A stretch of DNA of 64,000 nucleotides from Flavobacterium araucananum (GCF_002222055.1 NZ_MUGS01000014.1:180042-244041); one strand, 5' to 3'. Counted from the first letter of the stretch, positions 25,380 to 34,940 are shown. The notes: generated by a model not told the origin, from the sequence alone. Program-made: numbers and translations.

Positions 25380-25688
25380 TTACTTCTTGTTTTTAGCCAG
25401 ATATTCATCTGGTTTTTTCATAAAGTCATCTTTACAGAGCGACGAACAAAACCCGTATAATTTCCCTTTATAAGTAACAGTATCACTAACGCCATACTTG
25501 CTGACATCCATCTTACAGCTAAAGTCTATGTTGCTGGCATAGGTTAATTTATTGAGCGGGTTTTTAGGATCTTTATACGTTGTTTCTGATTCCATCGTAT
25601 GAGGATGATCATGAGGATGTAATTTTTCTTCTTTTTTATTACAGCTTAACACCGCTGTAATGGTAACAATTAGAAGGATTTTTTTCAT
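25380..25688 (-). CDS. YHS-domain lipoprotein
   Basis: 102 residues with a lipoprotein signal (ILLIVTITAVLSC, acyl-Cys near 16). A His-rich stretch HPHDHPHTM follows. The YHS domain has DFSCKMDVSKYGVSDTV, then YKGKLYGFCSSLCKDDFMKK. Conserved Cys residues of YHS domains can bind metal, copper in known cases. It is the last gene of a minus-strand set with an AraC regulator, a CNGxC protein and a Sco protein, which supports a role in copper handling at the cell envelope. Confidence 0.8.
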   Translation of the reverse strand: MKKILLIVTITAVLSCNKKEEKLHPHDHPHTMESETTYKDPKNPLNKLTYASNIDFSCKMDVSKYGVSDTVTYKGKLYGFCSSLCKDDFMKKPDEYLAKNKK

Positions 25689-25720
25689 AATATTATTTTT
25701 GACGATTATATGTTTTATTT

Positions 25721-26587
25721 TTATTGATTCGATAATCTGCGGAACTGTTCGGGTGTTTTACTAGTCTGTCTTTTAAAAAAAGTAACAAAGTAGGACGCAT
25801 TTTCAAAACCCAGCTGATCTGCAATTTCATTTATAGAATAATTGGTAAAATGAATCAGCCGCTGTGCTTCTATCACGATACGTTTTCGTATCAGGTCACC
25901 TGCTGTATAATTGGTTACTTCCTTGCATATCTTGTTCAGATAATTTGGCGTTACATGGAGCAGATCTGCATAGGCGGCAGGCATTTTTTTCAATTTGAAA
26001 TCTTTGTCAATGAGTTTTTCAAATTCTTTTACCTTTTGCTGTTTAGGCGAATTGTTTACAACAAATCCCGAGGGATCATACAGCCGTTCCAAATCAAAAA
26101 GCAGAATATTGAGATAAGATCGGAGTACTTTTACCGATTCTTTTCTATGGAGACTGAACTCTTTGAAAAATATTTCAAGCAGATATTCCCATTTGTTTGC
26201 TTCCTCTTCACTAAGCCTGACAAATAACTTTGAAGTATCGTGCAGAAATGAAAACTGGTCTAAAATATTATTGTTGTAACGCAGCGAAAAAAAATCTTCC
26301 GTGAAACATATTATTTTTCCTTTGGCTTTTCTGTTAATGTCTATAAAGCTTATACAACGTGGTTTTATAGCGATGACTTTTGCGCTATCAAGACGGATTT
26401 TTTGATTGTCAATACTAATTTCTCCTTCTGCGTCATCTATAAAGAGAAGCATAAAGAAATTTTGCCTGTGAGGGTATTCCAATAAAGGAAACCTTTGCAG
26501 CAGATTAGCCATGTTATCCATCCAGAAATGACTCTCATCACCTGTGAATAAACTCAGGCCGCGCTCGGGTATTTCTGATATTTGCAT
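25721..26587 (-). CDS. AraC-family transcriptional regulator
   Basis: 288 residues. An N-terminal cupin-like sensor (EYPHRQNFFMLLFIDDAEGE, DNQKIRLDSAKVIAI) is followed by a linker and the double HTH. That includes KKMPAAYADLLHVTPNYLNK, VIEAQRLIHFTNYSINEIAD and the signature LGFENASYFVTFFKRQTSKT. It lies 32 bp upstream of the YHS gene and 36 bp downstream of the CNGxC gene, so it may be an autoregulated local activator. The inducer is unknown. Confidence 0.9.
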   Translation of the reverse strand: MQISEIPERGLSLFTGDESHFWMDNMANLLQRFPLLEYPHRQNFFMLLFIDDAEGEISIDNQKIRLDSAKVIAIKPRCISFIDINRKAKGKIICFTEDFFSLRYNNNILDQFSFLHDTSKLFVRLSEEEANKWEYLLEIFFKEFSLHRKESVKVLRSYLNILLFDLERLYDPSGFVVNNSPKQQKVKEFEKLIDKDFKLKKMPAAYADLLHVTPNYLNKICKEVTNYTAGDLIRKRIVIEAQRLIHFTNYSINEIADQLGFENASYFVTFFKRQTSKTPEQFRRLSNQ

Positions 26588-26623
26588 TTTTTTGATTTTA
26601 TGATTAATACTAAAACGAGAGTA

Positions 26624-26995
26624 TTAACCGCATCTGGGAGGATGATAAATCGAAAAAACATAATTAGATTTTTGACCGCACGCCTGCAGTAACGGATATT
26701 TCTTTTTGATTACAAAATGTATCCGTGTGAATAAAAATTCAAGAGGACTTTCAAAAAAAAGCTGAACTTCTTTGTAAGTTATTGTTGGCAATTTCTGTTC
26801 CTGCTTATCATTAGCTTTTAATTTAGTATCGAGATAACATTTTCCATTACAAACCGGAATGGAATCAAACCTGTTGATGCAGACATTTTTGGCAATATAA
26901 TCCCTATTGATATAAAAATCACCTATAATCCAGATACTGCCGGTATTTTGAAACACTAGCAGCATGAGAATAAATAAAGTGATACTTTTTTTCAT
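26624..26995 (-). CDS. CNGxC-motif small exported protein, divergent member
   Basis: About 123 residues from ATG 26995, which gives the signal-like MKKSITLFILMLLVFQNTGS; the frame opens earlier at 27019 but would overlap the Sco gene. The body has the same plan as the proteins at 27844 and 34533: DYIAKNVCINR, then CNGKCYLDTKLKAN. Three cysteines (CxxR ... CNGxC) are the shared feature. It follows a Sco-family gene by 10 bp, which fits a metal-chaperone or metal-acquisition role. No characterised relative is known to me. The C terminus SIYHPPRCG adds another Cys. Confidence 0.65.
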   Translation of the reverse strand: MKKSITLFILMLLVFQNTGSIWIIGDFYINRDYIAKNVCINRFDSIPVCNGKCYLDTKLKANDKQEQKLPTITYKEVQLFFESPLEFLFTRIHFVIKKKYPLLQACGQKSNYVFSIYHPPRCG

Positions 26996-27005
26996 TAGTA
27001 AATTA

Positions 27006-27620
27006 TTATTTGGCTTCACTTTCTTCTAAAAGAGTTTTTACATCGGCAATTAGTCTTGTTGTTTCCATTGGATTTGTCCCATCATAGACCCCGCGAACAT
27101 GCCTGTTTTTATCAATAAGCAGAAATCCGCCACTGTGCACAAAACCTCCCGGCTCATTTTTATCCGGATATGCCGTTGCAAAGTAGCTTTCGGTTGCAAT
27201 TTTATAGATGCTGTCTCTGTTTCCAGTCACAAAATGCCAGTTCTTTTTTATATCATTATCGACCGTATAAGCTTTAAGGCGCGGTATTGTATCATGATCA
27301 GGATCAATGGTATGAGAAAGAAATAATACCTTATCATTCGTTTTGTAAACATCGTAGACTTTTTTAAGTTGTGTGTTCATTTTCGGGCAGATTGAAGGGC
27401 AGGAAAGAAAAATAAAATCGGCTATGTAAATCTTGCCATCAAAAGTCTTGTTGTTGATCTGCAGACTATCCTGATTAATAAACGAAAAGTCTTTTATACG
27501 CGGGTACTGCGTTTCATTTCCTTTTACTATCGGATTTCCTAATATTGGAAGTTTCTCCTGTGCTTTCTCACATGATATTACCAGTAGAGAATGCAAAAGA
27601 ATCAAAGCTATTTTTTTCAT
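27006..27620 (-). CDS. SCO1/SenC-family lipoprotein (copper chaperone type)
   Basis: 204 residues with a lipobox (LLHSLLVISC). The thioredoxin-like Sco fold is shown by YIADFIFLSCPSICPKMNTQ (CxxxC copper site), SHTIDPDHDTIPRLKAY, and GGFVHSGGFLLIDKN (the conserved His). Sco proteins deliver copper to cytochrome oxidase CuA or act as periplasmic thiol reductases. It is the first gene of a minus-strand group with the CNGxC protein, an AraC regulator and a YHS lipoprotein. Confidence 0.92.
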   Translation of the reverse strand: MKKIALILLHSLLVISCEKAQEKLPILGNPIVKGNETQYPRIKDFSFINQDSLQINNKTFDGKIYIADFIFLSCPSICPKMNTQLKKVYDVYKTNDKVLFLSHTIDPDHDTIPRLKAYTVDNDIKKNWHFVTGNRDSIYKIATESYFATAYPDKNEPGGFVHSGGFLLIDKNRHVRGVYDGTNPMETTRLIADVKTLLEESEAK

Positions 27621-27843
27621 ATTTTTAGTATTTAATCCAGCAGATTATGTTGTAAACTGCTGACTTTTTTTGCAGGTATAATTTCAATGAAGATTGATCA
27701 ATAAAATTCTGTTGGTATTCAAATAAGGATATTGCCAAGCCAGTAACAAACAGCGTTAAATAAAACTGTTGCTATAGATTGATGAAGGACATGACTTTGC
27801 AAAAGGCAATGACAAATTTTTCTTAATGAATTTGAAAAGAATT

Positions 27844-28233
27844 TTAGGTGTATAAAATAGTGGCGGGCGGGCGAAAAGTAGTAGAGGAAATTTTAATTGG
27901 TTTGCTGCTTAAAAAAGCAAAAACATTTTTGTGATATCCTACAGGAGATACAAAAGTAAAGTTTACTTGAGAGTTGCAGATATAGACAATCTCTAATTTT
28001 TCTTTAAGACTGTCCTGCATTTGTTTTTCGTTATCAGAATATTTTTTAAGGCTCTTCTGAAGTTCACATCGACCATTACAAGAGTTAAAAATCTGTTTGC
28101 GCTGTACACAAATTGTTCTGGCAATTTCCTGCTGATTCAGTTTGAATGAAGCATATACAAAAATACTACCCAAGGAAGGCAAAAAAATAATACCGCAAAG
28201 TAGTATGATAATATACTTTTTCAAGAATGTCAA
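27844..28233 (-). CDS. CNGxC-motif small exported protein
   Basis: 129 residues. The N terminus TFLKKYIIILLCGIIFLPSL is a signal or membrane anchor. Next come KLNQQEIARTICVQR and NSCNGRCELQKSLKKYSDNE, then KEKLEIVYI and a C-terminal TFRPPATI. It is clearly paralogous to 34533-34910 (shared EIA-TICVQRK, CNGRCELQKSLKKY, KEK-E-VYI and TFRPP). It stands alone here. CAAAAATA on the plus strand (28248-28255; TATTTTTG on the minus) 15 bp upstream is also present in front of the paralogue and may be a shared -7 element. Function unknown; three conserved Cys suggest metal binding. Confidence 0.65.
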   Translation of the reverse strand: MTFLKKYIIILLCGIIFLPSLGSIFVYASFKLNQQEIARTICVQRKQIFNSCNGRCELQKSLKKYSDNEKQMQDSLKEKLEIVYICNSQVNFTFVSPVGYHKNVFAFLSSKPIKISSTTFRPPATILYT

Positions 28234-28427
28234 TTTGTTTATAAATGCAAAAATACACTAATTTTGTTTTTATTGGGGAGAAACTTCTTGTTTCCTTAAA
28301 ACAAAAAATATTGATCAATACTATACAATTCATTGCATTTTTTATAAAAAGTCAAACTTTAAAAATAGACGTAAAAATGTATCACGTCTTCCTACTTTTG
28401 TATAAGCAGTAACAGGAACTCCTACGC

Positions 28428-28435
28428 TAACTTTG
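28428..28435 (+). promoter_or_regulatory. Candidate -7 element for the SDR gene
   Basis: TAACTTTG matches TAnnTTTG, 30 bp before the ATG at 28466. A TTG at 28398-28400 is 27 nt upstream, longer than the usual spacer; a second match, TACTTTTG, spans 28393-28400. Confidence 0.35.
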
Positions 28436-28465
28436 CCTCATTATTAATCATATAAAGAAATAAAA

Positions 28466-29254
28466 ATGAGCAAAACAATTTTAATCACAGGAGCATCATC
28501 AGGTTTTGGATTGATGTTGGCAAACGATCTTCACAAGAAAGGATTTAATGTAATTGGAACCAGTCGTGAACCTGAAAAATATAAAGTACCTTTTAAATTG
28601 CTGCGTCTGGATATAGATGACGATAATTCAATTGTTGCCTTTAAAGAAAAACTGTCTTCCGAAACAAAACAGCTCGATGTACTGGTAAACAATGCAGGTT
28701 TTATGATTACTGGTATTGCAGAAGAAACTCCTATAGATGTCGCCAGAAAACAATTTGAGACCAACTTTTGGGGAACTGTTAAGGTTACCAATGCATTATT
28801 GCCGTATTTTAGAAAACAAAAATTTGGACAAATTATAACCGTAAGCTCTATTGTTGGTTTGATTGGACCTCCAAATTTATCTTACTATTCTGCTTCAAAA
28901 CACGCAATTGAAGGATATTTCAAATCGCTTCGCTTCGAACTAAATCCCTTTAATATTAAAGTTAGTGTTGTTGAACCTGTTTGGTTTAAAACCAATCTTG
29001 GGCACAATGCCATTTCTTCAACAGGAAATATTCCAGATTACAATATTTACAGAAAAAAAGTCAATGCTGCTACTCAAAAAGGTTTAGACGAAGCAGAATC
29101 CCCAGACGCAGTGGCAAAAATTATCACCAAACTAATTGGAACAAAAGAACCAAAATTTAGCAATCCGGTTGGCAAAATGTCTGGTATGATAGTGTTTCTT
29201 CAGCATTTTGCTCCAAAAATGTTTGAAAGTTCAATCTTAAAAAGCATCAAATAA
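28466..29254 (+). CDS. Short-chain dehydrogenase/reductase
   Basis: 262 residues. It has the classical SDR Rossmann motif TGASSGFG at the start, NNAG in the middle, and the catalytic YSASKHA with a preceding VSSIVG Ser. The Arg after the glycine motif (GTSREPEKY) favours NADP. It starts a plus-strand group with an ABM-domain protein, an AraC regulator and a VOC protein. The substrate is unknown. Confidence 0.9.
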   Translation: MSKTILITGASSGFGLMLANDLHKKGFNVIGTSREPEKYKVPFKLLRLDIDDDNSIVAFKEKLSSETKQLDVLVNNAGFMITGIAEETPIDVARKQFETNFWGTVKVTNALLPYFRKQKFGQIITVSSIVGLIGPPNLSYYSASKHAIEGYFKSLRFELNPFNIKVSVVEPVWFKTNLGHNAISSTGNIPDYNIYRKKVNAATQKGLDEAESPDAVAKIITKLIGTKEPKFSNPVGKMSGMIVFLQHFAPKMFESSILKSIK

Positions 29255-29322
29255 TAAAAGCAATCTGAGTAGTTCATGAATTGGTTTGGAAACCACAAAA
29301 TTGTTAAGTAAAAAAGAAAAAA

Positions 29323-29616
29323 ATGAAGACTAAAATTATAACAAATGCCGCACTTAAAATTAATCCGGAATTCATCGAGGAAGTGCTTCTGCTTGCAATT
29401 GAAACAAAAGCTCCTATTTTACTCGAAGAAGGATGTGAGAATTTTGTGCTGATGCGAAAAACCGATGAGCCCAATACCATAGTAATTTTTGCCATTTATA
29501 CATCAAAAGAATTGTATGACTGGCATCTGGAACAGGATTATGTGAAACGCTTTTTTAGTTTTCTAAATGGGAAACTGATTGCACCACCAGAATTGACCTA
29601 TCTTGAAGAAATTTAA
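29323..29616 (+). CDS. Antibiotic-biosynthesis-monooxygenase (ABM)-like small protein
   Basis: 97 residues of the ferredoxin-like ABM fold: NPEFIEEVLLLAIETKAPIL, EEGCENFVLMRKTDEPNTIV, then AIYTSKELYDWHLEQDYVKR. Members range from cofactor-free quinol oxidases to haem-degrading enzymes. It is between an SDR and an AraC regulator gene, so it may act on the same small aromatic or carbonyl compound. Assignment rests on overall pattern. Confidence 0.7.
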   Translation: MKTKIITNAALKINPEFIEEVLLLAIETKAPILLEEGCENFVLMRKTDEPNTIVIFAIYTSKELYDWHLEQDYVKRFFSFLNGKLIAPPELTYLEEI

Positions 29617-29675
29617 ATTGCTTACGACACATAAACTTTTTAAATGTAAATTTATAATGCCTAAAATTGTTAAGC

Positions 29676-30572
29676 ATGAAAAATTATAAAACGATAAGCA
29701 AGCTTTATACCTCAAACGGATTTCCGCCTCCAGAAAATCCCCTGCTGGGGCTGGTAACTTTTGAAGAGTTGAAAGGATGCACATTTGCTGAAACAGAATT
29801 CACAATGGATTTTTATAAAATAGCTTTAAAAAAAGTAAAATCAGGTACTATTTTATACGGAAAGACAAAGTATGATCATGACAATGGCTCTATGGCTTTT
29901 GTAAAACCTGGTCAGAAAATTACAATGAGTGACATTGAACTTACCGAAAAAGGCTTTATGATTTATATCGATGAAGATTTTTTAGTAAATACAAACCTAT
30001 ATTCCGAAATTAAAAAATATGGCTTTTTTGATTATGAAGTTAATGAAGCTTTGCATTTATCGCCTAAAGAAGAAGAAACTATCTGGGATTTATTCTATAA
30101 AATAAAATTGGAATATTACAACAATCAAGACGACTTCAGCAAAGATATCATGCTCACTCATATCGATTCAATTCTAAAATATTCACAGCGTTACTACAAA
30201 CGACAGTTTTTAAACAGAACCTCGCTATCAGGAACAATTATTACCAAATTTACTGAGATTCTTAAATTATATTTTGAAAGCGGAAAGCTTCAAAAAGAAG
30301 GATTGCCGACCGTAAAATATATGGCATCAAAATTATCTTTATCTGCAAGATATTTAAGTGATTTATTAAAACAGGAAACAGGCAAAACAGCTTTAGAGCA
30401 TATTCATATTTCTTTGGTTACTGAGGCCAAAAATCTATTGGTGAGCACAGACAATACTGTAGCAGAAACAGCTTATCAATTAAGGTTTGAGAACCCACCC
30501 TATTTTTCAAGATTATTCAAAAAAGAAGTCGGATTAACTCCAACAGAATATCGGGAACAATTTTTGAACTAG
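29676..30572 (+). CDS. AraC-family regulator (paralogue group, member 1)
   Basis: 298 residues from the ATG at 29676 (a TTG at 29667 is in frame). The N-terminal half follows a pattern shared with the regulators at 42525, 44597 and 45531: a proline-rich opening, an FYKI strand and a YG-tract before a GxxxxxxPxQ strand (MAFVKPGQKI), then YGFFDYEVNEALHLS. The C-terminal HTH pair has SLSARYLSDLLKQETGKTAL and LRFENPPYFSRLFKKEVG. It probably controls the flanking SDR, ABM and VOC genes. Confidence 0.88.
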   Translation: MKNYKTISKLYTSNGFPPPENPLLGLVTFEELKGCTFAETEFTMDFYKIALKKVKSGTILYGKTKYDHDNGSMAFVKPGQKITMSDIELTEKGFMIYIDEDFLVNTNLYSEIKKYGFFDYEVNEALHLSPKEEETIWDLFYKIKLEYYNNQDDFSKDIMLTHIDSILKYSQRYYKRQFLNRTSLSGTIITKFTEILKLYFESGKLQKEGLPTVKYMASKLSLSARYLSDLLKQETGKTALEHIHISLVTEAKNLLVSTDNTVAETAYQLRFENPPYFSRLFKKEVGLTPTEYREQFLN

Positions 30573-30607
30573 CTCAATGTAATACAACAACAAATTCAAT
30601 AACTAAT

Positions 30608-30985
30608 ATGAATGCAAAAATTGACACAATAATTCTATATGTAAAAGAGATTCAAATTCTTAAAAAATTCTATGTCGAAAACTTCAATTTGAAAGTTGTT
30701 GAAGAAGATGAGATCTGGATTTTACTCAACGCAGGGAATATAAATATTGGGTTTCATAAAATTGGCAAAAAATACATGGAACAAATTGACGCCAATCACA
30801 GATTTGACAATAATACTAAAATCGTTTTTGAGATTGACGACGACTTAGAAGTGATTCGAAAAGAGTTTATTGAAAAAAATATTCCTATGCGAGAACTAAA
30901 AACTTTTGAAGATTATAACTTTTGGCTTTGTGACGGAAATGACCCGGAAGGAAATGTATTTCAACTTAAGAAAAGGAAAAACTAA
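30608..30985 (+). CDS. VOC/glyoxalase-fold protein
   Basis: 125 residues with one beta-alpha-beta-beta-beta repeat pair: IDTIILYVKEIQILKKFYVE, NAGNINIGFHKIG, then VFEIDDDLEVIRKEFIEKN and a closing NDPEGNVFQLKK, the typical glyoxalase/dioxygenase C-terminal motif with a metal Glu position. Metal ligands are incomplete, so it may be a binding protein. It follows the AraC gene by 35 bp. Confidence 0.8.
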   Translation: MNAKIDTIILYVKEIQILKKFYVENFNLKVVEEDEIWILLNAGNINIGFHKIGKKYMEQIDANHRFDNNTKIVFEIDDDLEVIRKEFIEKNIPMRELKTFEDYNFWLCDGNDPEGNVFQLKKRKN

Positions 30986-31179
30986 AAAACATAAATTTAA
31001 TAAAATGGAGATAGTTTTTGATTTTGAATAATTAATCCTTAAAGAATTCATTTCATTACAAATAGAAAATATGAAATAAAAAGCGATGAAATCTAATAAC
31101 TAATTATAGCTAGTTCCAGAGCATAATTTAAACCCGTTTTAAAAACACCAAAAAACAGACATTGTATCATTTATGTTTT

Positions 31180-32274
31180 TTAGGTATTTGTTTTTCTCCC
31201 TTTTCTTTTCCAAAGAATAAATCCCGTAATAGAAAGTATTGCAGGACTAAATCCGGCAATTACATACAAAATTTTAATCCAAAAACTGTCATAATCACCC
31301 CTGTGAAGCTGTTTCATTATCCAGTAAAACCGGTCAGAAAATGGTTTCTCTTCAATCCTTATTGTTTTTATCCAATTTCCATTATCACTGTCATAATAAA
31401 CGTCGCTACCTTTACCAAATTACAGTGGGTTTTCAGTATCAGAAAACTCACCGCTTACTATAATGTCAGTTTTTTTATCAGCAGCTATTTTTACGGCAAT
31501 TGGATTGAAATTCGGAATTCCCCGGGCATGCTTTAAAACGTGATCAATATTTGCCTTTGCCTGATAATTTTGTTCTTTCTTCGGAATTAGTTCCCATTCA
31601 GCAGGCAAAAAAAGGCTTTTATTCATCCAGAAACCGGTAAAAAAAAGAATGAAATTAAACGCCAGAGTCCACACACCAATAATCCTGTGCAGTGAAGAAG
31701 AAAGGGTTCTGGCAGATTTACGGTTTAACTTCTCTCTAAAAACAAGTACAGCAAATATTTTTTTACGATAAATGATCAAACCCGTAATTAAGTTTAAGAG
31801 TAAAGCAATCGCGGCAATGGCTGTTATAAGTCTGCCTGGTTTATCAATTAAAAGTGAATAATGTGCCAGATAAAGCCAGCGGAAAAAAGGGGATTGAAAA
31901 GAGCCAAAACTGCCTTCTCTTACAATTTTTCCCGTATAAGGGTCTACCATACAGCAATAGAGATAATTATCGCTCACCTTATCCTGATAATTAAAAATCA
32001 TAAACTCATAGGTGTCACAATTATTTCTCGGAAAAGTATGCAGCATAATCTGCCGCGCGTCAGGATACCTCTCAGCGACTTTATGATACATCTCGTTTAA
32101 TGAAATGGTTTTACTGCCCTTAACACAGTAATGCATTGGCGGATTATTGAAATATTCTATCTCTTTTTTAAAAACAAGCAAAGCGCCCGAAATTCCAAAA
32201 AACAGATACAGCACCCCAAAAAACAATCCGAAGTAACTGTGCAGTTTAAATGAGGTTTTTGTAATTTTTTTCAC
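31180..32274 (-). pseudogene. PepSY-associated membrane protein gene with an internal stop
   Basis: The frame from ATG 32274 gives KLHSYFGLFFGVLYLFFGIS and two PepSY regions, membrane helices and SSSLHRIIGVWTLAFNFILF. It meets a TAA at 31420-31422 after FSDTENPL. The same frame then stays open for 79 more codons and reads FGKGSDVYYDSDNGNW and a last membrane helix (YVIAGFSPAILSITGFILW), ending at 31180. So a single base change truncates an otherwise intact PepSY_TM protein by about a fifth. It is last in a minus-strand operon with a siderophore receptor and a CNGxC protein; family members are linked to ferric-siderophore reduction at the inner membrane. Confidence 0.8.
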
Positions 32275-32295
32275 TGGAAGTTCTGAATTACAGTA

Positions 32296-34428
32296 TTACA
32301 ATTTTAATTTTAGAGCTAAAACCACCTGACGAAGAGTTCCGGGAGTAATCATACCACGACCGCCATACCAATAGTGCTCATTGAGTAAATTATTGGCAGA
32401 AAGCGAAAATACATAACGTGTTTTCTCTAAACTTATAACCGAGTTGATTACCGTATAAGGGTTGGTGTAAAAAGAACCATTTATGTTATTAATCATCAAA
32501 TCTTTACCATAATGACTACCGCCTATACCTAACGAAAAACCATTTAAAGCTTTTGACTGTGGAGCATAATTAACGTACCAGGTTCCGGAAAGTTTAGGAC
32601 CGGCATCTACAGGTCTCAAACCTTGAGTAAGCACATCCGAAACAATAAGTTTACTGTCATTATAAGCAAAACCTGCATGCAAAAACAGTCCTTTGATTGG
32701 ATTGGATTCTAAATCTGCTTCAAAACCTTTACTGCGCTGCTCGCCGTTCTGCAAATAGGAAGCCACATCATTTGGGTCCTGTCTGACCACATTGGTTATA
32801 TCAATATTATAATAACTCAAAACGGCATCCAACAGGTTCTTTTTCAAGGAAACTTTAACTCCGGATTCCCATTGATTTCCATAAACGGGCTGGAAATTGG
32901 TCATCTGCCCGTTTACTGATTGCGGTGCCTGCGGCTGAAAACCATTCATATAATTAGCAAACAATGCTATTCTTTCCGGAATAATCTGATAATTGATTCC
33001 CAATTTTGGAGAAACAGCCGTTTGTGTATAATCCCCCAAAGTTGTTGCTGTTAATAAATCGGCTGTACCTTTGTTATTGATATAATTGATTCGGGCACTA
33101 AGCATTACACTCAAATTCTCCAACGGGTTAATAACATCTGAAAAATATAGGGAATAATGATCCTGAATTGCCTCATAATTCTCCCCATACGGTTTTGAAG
33201 CCAATTGACCAGAAATATATTCATTATTAAAATAAGCATTTTCAGGATCTGGAGCAGTAGCCGAAACTTTAGTAAAATTCATCGATTTACTGGCAATACC
33301 GTAGAGATAATGATAATATTCAACCCCTGCAATTAGTCGGTTTTTCATACTGCCTATTTTGAAATTCCCTACAAAGTCCTGTTGGATTTGCTGGCTGGTA
33401 ATCGTTTCGGGATACATTCTGTACACTCTTCGTGTCACATTTTTACTGTCATCATCTAATCTGAGCCGGATGTAATCGCCCGGAGTTTTATTATTAACTG
33501 AAATTAAATTGGTTTCCGACTTCCAATTTTCTGAAAGCCTGTAAATAATTTTTCCGTAAATATTTACCGCCTTATTATGGAGCGTAACCGAGTTGTCATT
33601 GAAAGAACGGTAATAATCTAAATGGAGTTCATCAGCCGATTTAGCAGTCCCTAAAGCCACTTGATACAGCGGATTGTTCGTAGCGGTTTTATTTAAAATT
33701 TCGGCATCAAGCTGAATTTTTAAGTCATCGCTAAGGTTGTAAGAAATACTGGGAGCTAAAAAAAATGTTTTTGAAAAACCCTGGTCCTGAAAAGAACCTT
33801 TGTAGGTATAAGCGCCGGTTAATCGGGCAAGAACCTTACCGTCTTTGTCAAGAGGTCTGTTGATATCAAGGGTGGCCCGCTGCAGATCGTAAGATCCGCC
33901 TGTTACACTAATGTCGGCAAAAGTGGTATGCTGAGGCTTAACGGTAACACGATTAATCAGTCCGCCAAAAGTAATCATAGTAGAACCGCCTCCTCCAAAA
34001 ATTACGGCACTTGGTCCTTTGATCACTTCTAACTGCGCGATGTTGACCGGATCCATATCTGAGGCCACATAACCGTTTACACCATTTCTGAAGCTGGAAC
34101 GGGTACGAAATCCCCGAATGGAATAATAAGGTGAAATTCCCGCCCAACTAGGAGCAACACCAGTGGCATTTTGCAGCATTTGATCCTGGGTGTAAAAATT
34201 TCTGTTTTTAATAAGTTGGGGGGAAACCGAAGCGGTCACCTGAGGATTTTCTAAGTTCTTGAGTGACAATTTCGAAGCTAATTCACTCGAAACATCTTTG
34301 GACTTTCTGACTCCTTCAATAATTACCTCGTCCATTATGGTATACTTGTTGGCTGTGCTGTCCTTTTTTTGTGCATAGATTTGTAGTGAAGTAGCTAAAG
34401 CTACCACAAAAAATATCCCTTTTTTCAT
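32296..34428 (-). CDS. TonB-dependent siderophore receptor
   Basis: 710 residues with signal peptide MKKGIFFVVALATSLQIYAQ. The plug shows VSPQLIKNRNFYTQDQMLQN, YYSIRGFRTRSS and the IAQLEVIKGPSAVIFGGGGS motif of the siderophore-receptor group (TIGR01783-like). A 22-strand barrel follows and ends in LRQVVLALKLKL. It receives ferric chelates and needs TonB. It is between a CNGxC protein upstream and a PepSY membrane protein 21 bp downstream, consistent with a metal-uptake operon. The chelate is not predictable. Confidence 0.9.
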   Translation of the reverse strand: MKKGIFFVVALATSLQIYAQKKDSTANKYTIMDEVIIEGVRKSKDVSSELASKLSLKNLENPQVTASVSPQLIKNRNFYTQDQMLQNATGVAPSWAGISPYYSIRGFRTRSSFRNGVNGYVASDMDPVNIAQLEVIKGPSAVIFGGGGSTMITFGGLINRVTVKPQHTTFADISVTGGSYDLQRATLDINRPLDKDGKVLARLTGAYTYKGSFQDQGFSKTFFLAPSISYNLSDDLKIQLDAEILNKTATNNPLYQVALGTAKSADELHLDYYRSFNDNSVTLHNKAVNIYGKIIYRLSENWKSETNLISVNNKTPGDYIRLRLDDDSKNVTRRVYRMYPETITSQQIQQDFVGNFKIGSMKNRLIAGVEYYHYLYGIASKSMNFTKVSATAPDPENAYFNNEYISGQLASKPYGENYEAIQDHYSLYFSDVINPLENLSVMLSARINYINNKGTADLLTATTLGDYTQTAVSPKLGINYQIIPERIALFANYMNGFQPQAPQSVNGQMTNFQPVYGNQWESGVKVSLKKNLLDAVLSYYNIDITNVVRQDPNDVASYLQNGEQRSKGFEADLESNPIKGLFLHAGFAYNDSKLIVSDVLTQGLRPVDAGPKLSGTWYVNYAPQSKALNGFSLGIGGSHYGKDLMINNINGSFYTNPYTVINSVISLEKTRYVFSLSANNLLNEHYWYGGRGMITPGTLRQVVLALKLKL

Positions 34429-34532
34429 TTTGTAATTTTATATAATTGTAATTTTATTAAAGTGCAAGCACTCTTTCATTGTTACACAACAATGAAAATG
34501 ATTTCAATACGAATTGAAATTGAAATTAGAAT

Positions 34533-34910
34533 TTATATAAAAAGAGAAGGGGGACGAAAAGTCTGGGTTGAAACAGAAACAGGTTTATTGTCGAATCTAG
34601 CCGGAAAGTCTGCTTTAATTCCGATAGGTGCAATTAATTTGAAAGTGTTATTTGAAGTATGTAAAATGTAAACCAACTCTGTTTTTTCTTTCAGGTTGTT
34701 CTGCATTTTCTTTTCGTTGTCATCGTATTTTTTTAGACTTTTTTGAAGTTCACAACGTCCGTTACAGGTATTAAAAACCATTTTTCGCTGTACGCAGATG
34801 GTCTGAGCAATCTCCTTTTGATTCATCTTAAAAAAACCATATACAAACAGGCTGCCAAAGGATGGCAACATGATCAGCAAGGAAAGTAATATGATGAAAA
34901 ACCTTTTCAA
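34533..34910 (-). CDS. CNGxC-motif small exported protein of the siderophore operon
   Basis: About 125 residues if translation begins at the TTG at 34910 (LKRFFIILLSLLIMLPSFGS); the frame also opens at a TTG at 34940, but a TATTTTTG element (34945-34938, minus) overlaps that codon. The body carries KMNQKEIAQTICVQR, NTCNGRCELQKSLKKYDDNE and a C-terminal TFRPPSLF, closely matching 27844-28233. It is the first gene of the receptor/PepSY operon. Conserved Cys residues and repeated association with metal-uptake or Sco genes suggest a metal-related envelope role; function is unknown. Confidence 0.65.
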   Translation of the reverse strand: MKRFFIILLSLLIMLPSFGSLFVYGFFKMNQKEIAQTICVQRKMVFNTCNGRCELQKSLKKYDDNEKKMQNNLKEKTELVYILHTSNNTFKLIAPIGIKADFPARFDNKPVSVSTQTFRPPSLFI

Positions 34911-34940
34911 ATGATTTGTCTGCTTTTTTAATTGCAGCAA

